Notes: generated by a model not told the origin, from the letters alone. A stretch of 64,000 nt of DNA from Undaria pinnatifida (GCA_012845835.1 JABAKD010000026.1:12024332-12088331); one strand, 5' to 3'. Shown: positions 21,614-34,120, counted from the stretch's first letter. Made by a program: numbers and translations.

Positions 21614-24051
21614 ATGCCCACGCTATTGAGCGACAAAACTTTCGTCCTGGACACGAGAGGCGTAGACGGTACGCTCACCATCGGTGCGTCGTTTATCTTC
21701 CTCGCTTACATCTTACACCCCGCCGTCGAGTCCGCGTATCAGAGGGTGCGAGCCTACCGGGCTTGGCGAGCGATCGAGAAGCGTCAATCTGTGGATGTTA
21801 CCAACTATCCCATAGTTGCTGAAGTCTTTGGAGGGCGCGGGAAGTGGGACGCCGCACGGATAATAACCGTGTTGCTGTTGGCCTTTTCCGTTGCCTCTTG
21901 GGGTTTGGAGTTATCGATGGATCTCGCCTATTATAAGGGCGACGCGGATCTCTTGAATCGACCACCTCCAGTGACGCTAAGAGACGACTCCGGTACAGCC
22001 GACTGGCAGGTGAGACGGCTCTCGAACTCTCCTGCAAAAGGTGACCCATTGCCCTGTGCCAGCAGTAGGTCGTGCCTTGTATATCTGTCCCTGCATTAAA
22101 CATTTTTCTTCCATTGGGTTGGTGGTTTTTCCGTGTCTGTGACCATGGAGGTGGTGGTTTAGCCGTTTATGTGACCTTGATGGGTTTAGAGGATATCAGT
22201 TACGGTGGGAGCATACTCCATAAACCAATGGCAGCTCTCAATATGTTTACACGTGCAGAAGTTGCAGGTGTCCTTCTGAGGGAAGGGGATTCCGGTGGGT
22301 GCAGTGGACGTATGTTAAACCACCGCCTGCCATCCACGCGCTCTACCATTTTATATCATTACGGCTGTGTTTGTCGCACATTGTGGCAGGTAATGACTGA
22401 GGAAGAGCTTGGCGATGCAGCCTGGATCGATTTGGAGAATATTGACGAGAATGGCGCAAAATCCAGGTATTACATGGAGAACACCACTTCGTATGAAGGC
22501 TTTATCAACGGCATCATCAGTGTCGCCTTTTGGTCCACAGACGTGTCGGACACTCCGAGCCAGTTTTACTACCTCGACGGTGATCCCGCCTTCGTGGACG
22601 GCCTTGAGTGCACGGGCAGCTCAGATGCCGACGAGGTGGGCGTGTATCATGGCGACGACACCAAGTGGGGAACCGTTTACGAGTGCGAGAAAGGTCCCAG
22701 TCTGACAAACGAGATACAAGAACAACATACCGACAAAACCTCCCCCCCCCCGACAATACTCATGACCAGATCGGACGGTGAGGTTTCCCTCATCGTGGAA
22801 GAGAGCAGCAGCTACCCTAGCTTTCTATACTCAATTTGGACAACCGGGAACATTAACGGGACCTCCACCGAGCTGGTTCACAAGTTCCACATCGCGGCCA
22901 CCATGCGGCTAGCAGAGGCAGTGGTGACCGGAATTGTGCATGGCGACGTTTCCGGCGGCACCTGCTTCGGGTTGCTCCGCAAGTTCAGCGAAAGCCGCGA
23001 ACCGTACGGGAGCGTCGCCCTTCGAGCATCCCCGTTCGGGGAACACCCCGCCGGGGACAGCGTGCAAATCGAACAGCTGGAGAACGTAGAAGTTGGACTT
23101 GAGGTGAACGGTGACGCTTTGCTGTGCTTCGTGTGGCTCATGGCTCTGACCTCGATAGGTATCATGTGGTCGTTCTGCCTTCGCTCCAGCATCGGCATGG
23201 ATGTCTACGACCGTGACGAGCTTATTCGCGCGGTATCCATAACTGGAGCTATGGCGAATGATGATGCATCGCCCACGGAGATGCGCATATTCGTACGCAA
23301 GGAGGACACAGGCGATATGCGAGTGGTCATTAACGACACGGGTGACGCCCGGGCCGGCTGTGCGCGGATTCTCCGAAGAGGGGGCGCGGTCGTTGAAGAT
23401 GCTGACCCTGCTCCAACCGTTAGTCCCGCGACACCGTGTAACGACGGCTTCGGGGGCGCCATAGTTCCGATGGGATCACGGACGGTGGTATTGGAAGGAG
23501 TGCGAATGCGTCAGAGCAGACACTTGCCGGGACCGAGCGGAAACTTCCGCTACCCCACGTCAATTTCATTGACTGCCTCACCCGTCCCTTCGAACTCTTG
23601 TTCTGCGTCTGCAACACCGGCATCGTGTTCATCTCCGCCAAGTTTGATAACACGAAAAGACCGTGGGGGTAACGGGGGGAGGGGTGCATCTATTTTGTTC
23701 GACAGCAGCCACTCTCCCAGCGGCAGCAAAGACGGCGAAACCGATGCCGCACAGGTCGTATGTGGGAAGCCTGTTGGTGGCAACGGTATATCAGGCGCTT
23801 TGAAGTCGGCGTCTAGCCGTGGTCGGGCATTGTTGTCTTCGTCCCAACGTGTTCATCCTTTCGACAGTGAGGCGCCGAGAGGGTTGGACCGTACTCGTGG
23901 GGATGGGCTGCCCATGTCCTCTCCGGGCACCCCGACGACCGACGTGAACAAAGCGTCGTCTCCTCTGCACCAGGTGGTACTTACCCGTGACCTCACTTTC
24001 GGACCTCCTCAATTAGACCCCCTTGCCCTCAGTGGCGAGGAACTAACTTAG
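21614..24051 (+). CDS. Two-exon membrane protein, function unknown
   Basis: Exon 1 is 21614-22009 and exon 2 is 22390-24051. Joined in phase 0 they give 685 residues. Predicted membrane segments lie near residues 20-37, 82-102 and 375-396. The ~270 residues between the second and third hold Cys 206, 231 and 324 and two N-glycosylation sequons (Asn163, Asn288), as expected of an extracellular or lumenal domain. The last ~290 residues are Ser/Gly/Pro-rich and probably cytoplasmic. An 1,662-base exon open to a single stop, with sequence of ordinary protein character until the tail, makes this the only gene I trust here. I chose the first ATG of exon 1; upstream frames give no better start. I do not recognise the family. 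Possible roles (receptor, surface protein) are guesses. Neighbours are repeats, so context gives no hint. Confidence 0.8.
22010..22389 (+). other. Intron of the membrane-protein gene
   Basis: Donor CAG|GTGAGA and acceptor GTGGCAG|GTAATG bound a 380-base intron that splits the gene between codons (phase 0). The intron contains in-frame-looking sequence continuous with exon 2, so a naive ORF caller would start the protein inside it. Splicing instead fuses ...ADWQ to VMTEEELG.... Confidence 0.75.
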
Positions 24052-24881
24052 AGGGCGTACTTATCCCCTGAGAATGCACGTTAGCCCCCTTGGGGACCTC
24101 TGCATAGCGAATGTTTACGCAGAGCGTACGGCAGTGCAAGAGTGCCACACAGTACGGGTGGCACCACGATACCCGTGCAGCGAGCCTCTCCTTACGTTGG
24201 TTTTCAGACATGTCCCATTTTCCAGGGGCCCGCGCTAGTTCGTGTCGCGGATGCTGTGATCGACAGCTGTGATGGACTTTTCTTTCTCTCTGGTTTCGAT
24301 TGGGCTTGTAAGGGAGAGAGGAACCCATCGTTGTGTCAAGGGGCAGGTAGAACATGAGTAGATGTACTTTTTAACCCTTCCCGCTGAATACCCACCAGGT
24401 TTAATGCTGAGCGCGGCTTTCTGCGAGAGTGGCGTATTGGTGGAGCTAGGTTGATGGTAGTTGCGCCATTGTTGCGACGCGATAATATTGTCCTATTACG
24501 AAAAAATGAAAGGTGTGCAGGTTTTCTCAAGATTTCTTCTAGTATGATGTGCATCTTCTTACAGAGCGTTTGTAGTTCTTATGTACGTGCGTTGTACGCC
24601 CATCTCACGTCGCACATGTTTTCGGTGTTTTTGTCAATACCGGCACCCATGGTGCTGCTGCATAGAAGATGGCGTCGTGGAGTGAAGCGGTAGTCGGTGT
24701 GGACTAGCGTGTAACATATATATAGAAATAGAGGTACGTGACAACGAGCGTGTTCCGAACTACCCTTTTTTGGCTGCACCCTCCTTATGAGGACCAATAA
24801 CACTTGGAATTAGAATATGACATATTTACGAGACGGATGCAATCATACCGTCTTCGTCGGGAGGGTCTTCTCCGTATTCAG
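24052..24881. other. Downstream flank, no gene seen
   Basis: Only short ORFs on both strands (24029-24355 minus is a by-product of the gene's end). An AATAAA-like polyadenylation word close to the stop codon is not obvious. AT-rich TATATATAT at 24717. Confidence 0.5.
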
Positions 24882-24948
24882 GGTTGTAACCCATGTATGG
24901 GGTTCTTGTTGGCTACATCGGGTATGGCGCTACCCACTGCGCTACTTA
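24882..24948 (-). pseudogene. tRNA-like sequence (possible SINE head)
   Basis: On the minus strand, TAGCGCAGTGGGTAGCGCC has a perfect A box and a perfect 4-bp D stem (GCGC/GCGC). A GGGTTACAACCC word resembling a B box with one inserted base follows at tRNA-like distance. The anticodon and acceptor stems do not fold well. A decayed tRNA or SINE is the best reading. Confidence 0.45.
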
Positions 24949-25160
24949 GTGACGTGAGTCAGGGTTCTGAAGGATGGACTGTTAGCTTCTTAGCCTGACG
25001 TGCGCCAGTTCGAATACCGACATCATCGGGAGAAAATGAGGTTGATGTATTCCCAGGCACTTGTCCAGTGGTGACGGGAGAACCCGGGAGATCCCTGCTA
25101 CCTAGTCGGTGAGATTCTATCAACGAACTCGAAAACGTGCAATTTGTTGGTTGTTGATAT

Positions 25161-25215
25161 GCAGCACCACCCACTGAGTCATGTGTCTACAGTAGGTGGC
25201 TCAGTGGGTAGTGCC
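25161..25215. repeat. Head-to-head pair of tRNA A-box words
   Basis: GCACCACCCACTGAGTCA (minus-strand A box, one mismatch) and TGGCTCAGTGGGTAGTGC (plus-strand A box, exact) form an inverted repeat with a ~15-base spacer. Together with the element at 24882-24948 there are three D-arm-like words in 300 bp, which suggests SINE copies inserted near each other or a SINE dimer. Confidence 0.6.
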
Positions 25216-27088
25216 ATACCAGGTATAAACTACATGCGTTTCCCATCTCATTAAGCTTCGCACTAGTGCTGAAGCCTAGTGAGTGTACACAGTGAGTCTC
25301 CACCGTTTTGTGTCTCGGCAATAGCTAGATTTGTGCCTTAAGCCGTGAGGGAAAGTTGCTCTTTTTGTACAGCGCAACACCCTCTTTGTTCGATGTCCCC
25401 AGCCGCCGTTTTCTTGCATAGACACTGCAGAGATGAGCGCGTAACGGCGGTAGTTTGGTACCAGGTACGTACCTTTTTTCAAGTGTCAAGGCATGGTTTT
25501 GTCCGAGCGGAATAGAGTAAGGCGCACCAAAACCGACGGCCTGCCAACCACAGTGAGGCTATTAACTTTTATGCTCTACGACTGTGAAAGTATCGTACCT
25601 GGAAAGCATTGGGCTGAAGTTTCTTGTTCATTAGACATACACGTATCCATTTGGCGGGATGAATTGGCTGAATGTTGCAACGCCAGGCACTACGGTTACC
25701 CGCTATCGTTCGGGTAGGCTCTCGTGTATTCTAACTCTCCGTCGAAGCAATCTTGTAGGGGATGACAAAGGGGGGCGCGTCAATTTAAGATCACAGTCGC
25801 ATGCGTTTGGTTCCAGTAGTTAGGTGTATTTAAGATATACTCCCGATTCCAGGAAAATAAGAGTGTGGAGCATCGACTTGTTATGTCGCCGCTAGATACT
25901 TAACATGCGTACACCAGGTAGGTAAACTATTAACATAGTCTATAGCAGACAAGAATAGCCGTACTCTGTTTTTCGCGGCAGGTCCTTGCAGCAGACGCGG
26001 TATCTTTGGCAGTGTCAACTAAGAGGCTGTCACACTTAAGCACGCCTCGCGCACTCCAGCAGACGGTGGGGGTTGGGCAATGGACAATCAAACTTGAAGA
26101 TTGTGCTCCAATCTGCGAGTATGTCGTTCGAAGCGGGAGCACAAACGGTATTATACTCCGATATTATCGGCCTTGCTCTTTTTTGTTCTGCTCTTTTTCT
26201 GGAAAACGGTTTCTTATGTGGCGCATGCCTCTTCCTTGCCACTATGATCGTGGGTTGACCACCCGCGCTATGTTTAGAGAAAGTATGGCAAAGTTTTAGA
26301 TCACCCAAATTATCAAGTTTAAAACGAACGATTATAACGTTCTGGAGTCTCGAAGAACTGTCCGGCGTTGCTATGCCTGCTACATCGTGATACAATAATT
26401 TCCAGTCCTTTGCCGACACCATTTTGTCCCATGAAATGGCAACAGGTATGGGATATGCCACATAATCGCCCAGGATATCGAGGATTAGGCACGGGACGCC
26501 AGGCGCCTGTCTTTAGAGCGCACTCTTTCTTGTGTATCTGTCGGTATACTCTGCTCGAGTATGCATCGCCCCACATGAAACGGAGCCCTCGTCGCCAAAC
26601 AGCAGCAGGTCTGATTGCAGTCCCACCTCTGCCGTCTGCTGTTTTGCCCTGCCGGTATGGTGGTTGTGCTTACAATGTCGGAACTCCCAGCAACTTTCCA
26701 ACCCATAGAGCGAGTGAGCGAGGCATACGATGCCCCCGAAACGAATATGGCTGCACTCGGCGGTGGATCTTCCGTCTGTTTCGTCAATCTTCACCTGCTG
26801 CTTCGCTTGCTCCCCCGCCGAGACGATTGGTGAGACCCGCGAATTGTGCTGAAAGTAAACTTGAAAGAGCTATTCTGACTGTCTTTTCGACGGACAACCC
26901 AAGGCACTTGGTCTGGTCATGCGGACAGCACCGAAGGGCGACGGCACAACAACTTTACATGTACGGTATTCTCCTTCGCAGGAGTGTCGCATACATGTCT
27001 TCATGGCCATCGACGATACGCATGGCAGTGCGAGCACCGGACTACGGTAGTGTCGTACTTCGTAGAAGTTCCCTTTAGCGCGAGTGCC
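25216..27088. other. No supported gene
   Basis: ORFs such as 26368-27078 plus (236 codons) and 26036-26461 minus (141) overlap extensively and carry no domain. TACCAGGTA words occur at 25216 and 25458. Confidence 0.4.
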
Positions 27089-27403
27089 ATGACCGGCGAG
27101 GGTAAAGCGGAGGTGGTGTCGCATTGGGTGACCGTTTTCGTTATACGCCAAGTTAGAGCAGGGCGTCGTCAAGAAAAAGTCAAATGCCTTAGAGGCTGGG
27201 ATGAATGGAAGGGAGTGTTGGCAGACGGGGACGGTCGGGCGACTGTTGGCAGCAGCAACGACCGCCAGGTTGAGGGTATTTACCATGAAGATTTTTTTCA
27301 TCAAGGGGAGTTTGTCCTTGAAGCGTGCCAGGAGCTATTGCAGAGGCCAGTATTCAACGGTTCCAACGCAAGGGGCGTGATGAACGTGCAGCGTTGGGTA
27401 TAA
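27089..27403 (+). CDS. Possible small gene or terminal exon
   Basis: From the ATG at 27089 a 104-codon frame runs to TAA. Its peptide (MTGEGKAEVVSHWVTVFV..., ending ...ARGVMNVQRWV) has ordinary amino-acid composition without low-complexity bias. The frame is open for another 35 codons upstream. No domain, signal peptide or membrane segment is obvious. A minus-strand ORF covers the same bases, so coding is not certain. It may be the last exon of a longer gene; I found no convincing upstream acceptor. Confidence 0.25.
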   Translation: MTGEGKAEVVSHWVTVFVIRQVRAGRRQEKVKCLRGWDEWKGVLADGDGRATVGSSNDRQVEGIYHEDFFHQGEFVLEACQELLQRPVFNGSNARGVMNVQRWV

Positions 27404-29562
27404 GGTGTTTATAGAAAGAACATCACCACAAACGGTTACTCTTGGCCACGCTTGACCCAGATGTAGTAGTATCTTTTTTGTTTTCCAGGGTATATTTTCT
27501 ATCACCATAGACTATGGCACAATGCACCCGTCACATACCAGTGAAGAGAATATACGTTGTTCCAGTATAAGTTTGTTGCGCCTTGTTCTGTGTTACCGTC
27601 AATAGTCACGCTTCTAACTATGCATGACCAAACCAATTTAGGAGAAATTTGTACATGTTCCTCCTTTGTTTATTTCTTCTACAAGAAGAGACAAACACGA
27701 GGCAGAACGAGGGTGACTCCACCATTGAGTGGTTCTATCCGCCGTCACTGCGTTCTGATGGTACCTCTTTTGCGATCCATATTCGATTATTGGTCGCCGA
27801 CGACACCGTGTAGCCAACGCGCGCCCGGACATGTATAGATACCTACTGTATTTGTGGCATAGATCAGACGGCACTATGATGTACATAACTACACCATCTG
27901 CCTCGGGGATCATGTGTGTAGTACAGTATGGTGTTCGTTATTTCGACTGGCGTCCAACCAAGACGGGAAAGAGACTCCACCCTCGGGCGTTCACGTCCGT
28001 CGTGATTCCTCCGCGATCGTCTACGATGTAACTCCACAAGCGGCGACTTTCGTTGGGTACCCTGCCTGCTTCCCCGCCCCCGTTATGGTGACACCGATGG
28101 TGGCGTGATTTTCAATATTGAACAGTCGATGCTCTAAGGAAGATGAATAGTGAACGAAAAATATGTACGTGGTACGGCGGATGGGGGGAGGGGCGTAATA
28201 GCGTCGAGCCCACCCAACTCGTACCGCCTACTCTTCTGCTGACTAATAGTATCAGGAGCTAACCTGTCCACAATGTGCATATCTCGCGGGACCTACGCGC
28301 TCACGCCTTTCGGGGAGAGTCGCTCGTGTCTCGGACGTAGGAGATCGCCTCGCACACACGACACTAATTTGGGAAACAGGAAAGATCGTCGGTTTGTAGC
28401 ATCACGAGCCATCCCGCTGGTTCTCTCCTGGTCCTTCTGTTGGGTTCGTGTCGCATCGCACGCGTTAAGGACCATTTGACGTCGTGCAATTCACCCGCCC
28501 ACCCACCCCAGGCGACTGGCTTCTCTCGGTCGTGAGCGCAGAGAAAAAAGTCGAACATATGCAAGCGAATATCGCAATTAAAAAAAAAACAAAGGGGGTA
28601 GGGGAACGAAAGCAGATGTTAAAAGCGTGGACGGCAAGTATATCGACGTGAACGCACCTGCATGGGCCACCCCAGGTAGTTAGATGGATCATGCCTTCCT
28701 GCATCAGTGTGTAGTGGTGACCAGGTCGCGCCGCACCAATACTAACGACCGGTCGTGTGCAAAGGGGTGGCACAAAATGAACGCTCGACGGCGGTCCAGG
28801 GTAATTACACCCATTGCGACATGATATACGATTATTTGCGTCACCCCTCCTACCGTTCATGGGTCGATTGCATCCTGCCTTTTGGCCCGGTGATGCATCG
28901 TGCAGTGCGGAGCCCACCGAACTAAATTGGCTCGTAGCCGCGGGTCTGCTCGCCCCCACGGCTACGTTCGAACGGACTCGACCTGCCGAGCGAGAGAAAG
29001 AGACGGACGAAAGAAACGGCCGCGGTGCTACCTGCAAAGTCGCCAGCTTACCACCGACAATCAGTGCGTTTCTATTGTTACGGTTAGCACGGGCCTGCGC
29101 CCACTGGCACAACCTGTGTTGCCACCTGCGCCGGCGCTTTTCATCCTCGTCAGGTGTTACATCCCCAACAACAGGGTGAGTTACAGCGGAATGGTTGATA
29201 AAAAATTCAGCGGGGTATTCACGAGCGACATGACCGCCTTCATTGCAGCTCAGACAGTTGGATCCAAAGGCCCTGCGAACTGTGTCGCGTTCCTCAGGGG
29301 AATTTAGAGAGGCACAAACTAGTGAATCTTAATTATTATTATTGAAGCCCCCCTTCTCACGCATGCTGACGTACACTTTCTCAAACTCCTCAGCTTCCCC
29401 CAAACTGATCGATCTCTCCTGACATCACCGCACCGAACTGCCTACTCCTAAACGCTGGATTATAAGTCCTAGACTGAGTGACCATCCCCCCCGCTAATCG
29501 TACAGACGCAATTTCTCTGGTCTGGTTCAGCGCTAGGTTCTACAAAGATTCCATACATTCAT
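27404..29562. other. No supported gene
   Basis: ORFs on both strands, longest 28465-29112 minus (215 codons), with no recognisable family. It has a hydrophobic segment (FVFFLIAIFACICSTFF) that comes from an AT-rich, A-run-containing patch near 28578-28590. Plus-strand ORFs 28814-29179 and 28900-29307 compete with it. Confidence 0.4.
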
Positions 29563-29880
29563 CTACACTATGGAATAGTAACGCCCGCATGTTTCTTCCC
29601 GCAGGAAATGTGCACTCACCCCCGCAGACCGATCTTCCAGCCCTGTTTTTGTCACTATCTGCATCGTCCCATCCTCGGCAGCAACCTGACAGGCGTATCT
29701 CGCGTCACGTACTATCAATAGCATATCACACAAATAGCTACTAAACGATGCACATACTGGCACCACCAAGCTCTGCAACGCTTTCTTCACGGCCGCAGGC
29801 GGGGCTCTGCTCAAACCACGACGAAGATAACGAATAATATCCTGCAATATATATGGTCGAGGTCGACCCTCGTCATGAAC
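29563..29880 (-). pseudogene. Coding-like fragment, unknown family
   Basis: The minus-strand frame reads ...LQDIIRYLRRGLSRAPPAA... followed by ~65 further residues of ordinary protein character (SYLCDMLLIVRDARYACQVA...). A TATATATTGCAG word just upstream resembles a 3' splice site. It lies 370 bp downstream of the large decayed minus-strand coding region at 30253-32725 and may be part of the same unit, but the frame differs and no joining splice is proven. Confidence 0.3.
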
Positions 29881-30252
29881 GCGCCCTCCCTGGAAAATGC
29901 TTCCGTGCTCATCGATTTGAGCGCCGTTGCCTGGGGTGAGGCGAAACGCACAGTGCGAAACACATGCCGCTCAAGACATTGATCCAACCCCTTGGTCCAC
30001 AAGTACGGATGCGGATCATCACACGCTACTCACAGACTCGATACCGCATCACCCAAAGCTGATGTGATCTGTACTGAGTCTGAGACATTATGGATGGAGG
30101 CAACAGTCAAACAGGGGATCGGCAAAATGACCCCGGTATCCATGCCTGCATGAGAATTTCGGCGCTCCAAGACGGCCGGGACTCAGGTATGTCGTGGCCC
30201 TGCGCCCCTAAACAAACAGGCGGAGGGTACGTAACTAGCGTGGGGCTTATTT

Positions 30253-32725
30253 CTAAGCGGAATCCATCGGGGCAGCAACAGGCGTGTAAACCGGCTGCGC
30301 GGGTGCAGGCGCAGGGTCAAAAGGCGCGGCTACCACGGGCGCCACACGAGGGCCCGTTACAGCAACCGGAGGGTACTCTCTGCCAGTACCAATAACCTCT
30401 CCCCGAGACCTAATACCCAAACCCAAGTCATCACTCTTGTCACACCTCTTATAATGCTGTTGTCCGCGTGACTTCTGATGTCCCTGGTACTGCTGGTAGC
30501 GGGGGGGGGCGTCGTGTCCTGGGGCGGGCTCCATCCCGAACGGGGCAAGAGGTGCCGGGGGAGGGGCTATGGGCTGCGGAGAAGGCACAAATGGATGTGG
30601 AGCCAGCGCAGAGAAGTGATCCACCGGAGGAGCGGCCGCAGGAGACTGCCCCCGAGAGCATGTCACGGCCACCTCCCGCGCCTACTGGTGAGACAGCTTG
30701 GAGTGGGCTTCCCGTACCATGGCGCACATACCATGTTCCAGTCTCATCCTCGGCAAAGCAATATCCTCTTTCATAAGGACGGCTGAAGATGTAGGAGCAC
30801 GAGAGGGGGCAGAACGGCCGGCAGTCATGGCGGACGATGACGCCACGGCGGCATGCCCTGAAGTGGCCGGGGTCGTAGCATGAGCAGCAGGAGTCGTAGT
30901 CAGAGCAGCTGAAGGAGCTGCTGGAGGAGCAGCAGGAGGGGACAGAAGCAAAGGAGGGGGCGGCACGGCCAGGAGGGGCAGGAGACACAGAGGGAAAGGC
31001 GGAAAAAGCACCCCCCGCGGCTGGGGAGGCAGAAGAAGCGCGGACACCATTCTTCACCGGCCCCGGGAGCACCGGATAGCCAACCGCGTCCGCCACCCGC
31101 GCGCGCGTCGTCCCGGAGACCCCGGCAGCGGATGTTATCCGCGAGAGTTCGCTCCTTGGTCTCGACCGCCGCCCGCACCGCCCCGACCTTCTTCGCGTTA
31201 GCTTCCGCGATCAGAGCGACTTTCCCCTCCGTAATGGTTACGGTCGACCGGTATGTCTGGTCTTTAACAAATCGGGACGTTCTGAGTTTCGCCGCCCTCA
31301 CGTTTTTGTTAGATATCGCTTCCCGATGGCCATCGAGGAGGTCCCTTCTCTCCTGGTGTAAAGCGATCTGCTCACCATCACCGCGGAAGGCTGATACGCA
31401 TTCGTCATGGCCACGAGTTGCCGTGACCTCCGCGGCGTGAGCTCGCCGGAACAATGCACACGCATCCACTGTGAACTTTAACGCACGTGCCGCATCTTGG
31501 TCTTTCCGCCCAGTGTCCTGCGGACCAGTCGAGTTCAATGGCGCGAACATGTTGTTGTGTGAAACGGTGGCGAGCACGGAGGAACCAGCAGGGTTGAGCA
31601 AGACGTGGTCGCGACGCGGAGATAACGGACTAACAGATGGCAACGCGGGGGAACCCGACCCTTGCGACATGGACCAAGCCAGGTTTCCATCTCGTTCTAA
31701 GGTCTCTGTTATTTTACTTGCAGCAGCCTGTTCCTCCGCCTGAAAGGCTCGCTTATACAAATCGTCCGCCGATGCGCGTGGACGCGGCAACTCATGACCT
31801 ACGCCCACAGCCTTACTGGACTGCTCCCCAATCGTGACTATCTTGCCGCCAACACCGGTGGCTGTCTCTACACCTTTGCCAGCTCTATGCGGGTGAATAT
31901 CTATCACCGCACATTGGTAGTGGGAATTTTACTGGTCTAGCGAGGAACGAACAGTGCCTATCAGATCGTCCCTAACTGCGCGTCTACCAGGACTCACTCC
32001 ATCTTACAGGACTGCCGCGGGCTCAGCGCCCACAGCCTCCACCGGGCCACGGCTCGGTGCTGGCCCCTTTCCCTCGGCGTAGGGCACCGCTACAGGCACG
32101 GGGCGGGCAGGATCAGCTCCCATAGCCGGAGGTGAACCCTTTGACTCGGAGGGTGCGGAAAAGTTAACTACGTCGCGGAACGATAGGCGGCGAATGGATA
32201 TTTTGTTGCGCAAGGCAGTGGTCAACGAGGACGCAACAGTCACTCCAGGCTCCGCGGAAACAGGCACGCGACGGACAGCAGGCTAGACTACTGGAATACT
32301 ACTTTCATGCATGAACGAATGACGATCACTGTACGGCTTGCTCTTAACAGTCATGACAGCAGGCGGCATCAGGAGTGGCGCAGCAATCGGTTGTGGAATG
32401 TCATCGGCCGAGGGTACGATAATGGGCAGAAAACGGCAAATGGGGCTAGATGCGGGAAAACTGGCGACGCGACTCGTACGAAATTTCAGCTCTCTACGAC
32501 CCCCCGGTGTCGATCTCGCATCATGCGCGGGCCCATCTCTCACCACCGGGGGTCCGTGGATGCTAATGCCCCGCGGCCCCGAACTAGCTACGTGATTCAT
32601 GATCGTCGTGGGACTGGACGCGACAAGGGACGGGGCCTGCGCTGCCTGCGCTGCAAGCGCTTGGGCTCGAGTACGCGCGACCCGATGCCGAGATCCTAAC
32701 CCACCGTACCCCTCCCTCCCCTAAA
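30253..32725 (-). pseudogene. Long decayed coding sequence of unknown family
   Basis: One minus-strand frame is open from ~32725 down to ~31100 apart from three stops (near 32283, 32002 and 31937). It then continues after two apparent frameshifts near 31100 and 30950 to a final stop at 30253, with one further stop near 30682. The N-terminal part is Ala/Pro/Ser-rich. The region translated from ~31700-31150 is charged and probably helical (ARALKFTVDACALFRRAHAA...). The C-terminal part is again Pro/Ala-rich with a basic GHQKSRGQQHYKR patch. A nucleic-acid-binding structural protein such as a retroelement Gag would fit, but I see no zinc knuckle, protease or polymerase, so this is only a guess. 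The number of breaks argues against a working gene. Confidence 0.5.
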
Positions 32726-33689
32726 CGCACTGCTCACCGTTGGTTGATTGAAGGCATACTTCGCACAAGCCGCAAATAACACTGCTGCCGTCGACGCCGC
32801 TGATAGGGAACTGGATGTCCGCTGTGCAGAACGCTGCTGTTGGGAACTGCTGTGCTGAGGCCGCTGTGTGTGCTGAGAGTGCTGATTCCCAGTGCTGATG
32901 CAGTATCTTGATTTAAGAAGTGTTTTATTGTCTTTGCGAATGTCCCAAGTGAGAGACTGGGGGAAAAACACCACTGACAACATGTGAACGTTCTCCCTGC
33001 GCGTCTCGTCCTCACATCTGCTTCAACCACCTGTCTCATACTCTTTAGCTCCTAACATCCCTGCTGTGCCGCAGTATCCACTTGCTCCCTGCCCTACTAT
33101 CCACCCCTCGGCTCCACCCTGGGCCATGTTCGCTACAAGAGACTAGTGCTTCAACGAGATCTATACACTTTCCCATTAAAATCTGAACATACTCCATTCT
33201 TTTTTCAGTACAAATGCAAACACCATCCTATTTAAATCCAATTGGTGCATCTTCATAGGCGTCACCTAGAGACTGTTGTTGATTGCTCTACAGCTGTACT
33301 GGCTTACTCTCTCTTGGCCCAACCTTTTCGTATCTCCAGTGTCTTTCGCCACATCTAGAAGAAACGCCTTTAATCACTCCCAGCCTGCCATAACTCCCCT
33401 TTGCTCTAGACCAGCTTCCCAATATTTCCAGCTGAAACCCACTTTGCTCAGATACTAACTCTAAATGAAACCAAGTTGTCCGTAACAAATGCTTGAGAAT
33501 CGAATCCCAAAACACATCGCTTTGTCTGTTGCTTTGGTTTTTTGCGTGCAGACCTAACTACCCTTTCATGTTTCACAGTAATCTCCGGCGGTCGAGATTA
33601 TTTTCTCGCACTGCCTGCTGCGGAGCAACCAAGGGGGCCGTGGCTATACTACGATGCACGTTTGGATCCCGGCTGAACTGCGTGGCGGT
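32726..33689. other. CTG-rich and unassigned sequence
   Basis: 32778-32905 is rich in CTG/GCTG words without a strict period. Beyond it only short ORFs are seen. No gene is supported. Confidence 0.5.
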
Positions 33690-34120
33690 GCTCTGAGGAC
33701 CAACTTCGCTGAGCTGGCTCTTTCGGTCAAAAGGATGAGTTCCGCTTCGCTGGGGCTATCAAATGCGTTGGAAACCCGACATTGATTGACTATTTTTTTT
33801 CAATATCCTGCTCCATTCACATAGTTTTTATCGCTTGCTACGTAATCCAATTGTTCATCCCTCAGCAGCACCGCAGCAGCTGCCACAGAAGCAGCAACAA
33901 CAGTAGCAGTACATCTCCTCAACGTCATATCTGTTGCACATAGCGCTTTAGTGTACACCTCGCACAGAGCACTTCGCATGCCTCGTCCGACGAAACGTCT
34001 GCCTCCGTCCGCCGTTTAGGAGATTGGTACGTTTTATCGCGTTGTTTTCCTCCCACGTGAAAGGAGTCGCACCGGGCAAGCCCCAGAGGTCAAGGCCCAT
34101 ACTACCGCCTGTCTCCGCGT
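33690..34120 (+). repeat. Diverged direct repeat, copy 1
   Basis: Shared with 34440-34880: CGCTTCGCTGGG, then a TTTGACT/ATTGACT-TTTTTCAATA phrase with CYGCTCC, then a CAGCAGCAC/CAGCAGCAGCA run, and at the 3' end GCACCGGGCAAGCCCCAGAG versus GCTCCGGGCAAGCCTCACGG. Similarity is patchy. Confidence 0.55.

Noticed and set aside
22072..22389. N-terminal extension of the 659-codon ORF upstream of 22390
   Set aside because: It lacks an ATG at its start, lies between good donor and acceptor sites, and the separate upstream ORF 21614-22009 has clear membrane segments and joins in frame. I treat it as intron.
28465..29112. Membrane protein on the minus strand
   Set aside because: The hydrophobic segment derives from an AT-rich patch with an A run, and the rest has no protein-like constraint. 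Plus-strand frames are equally open.
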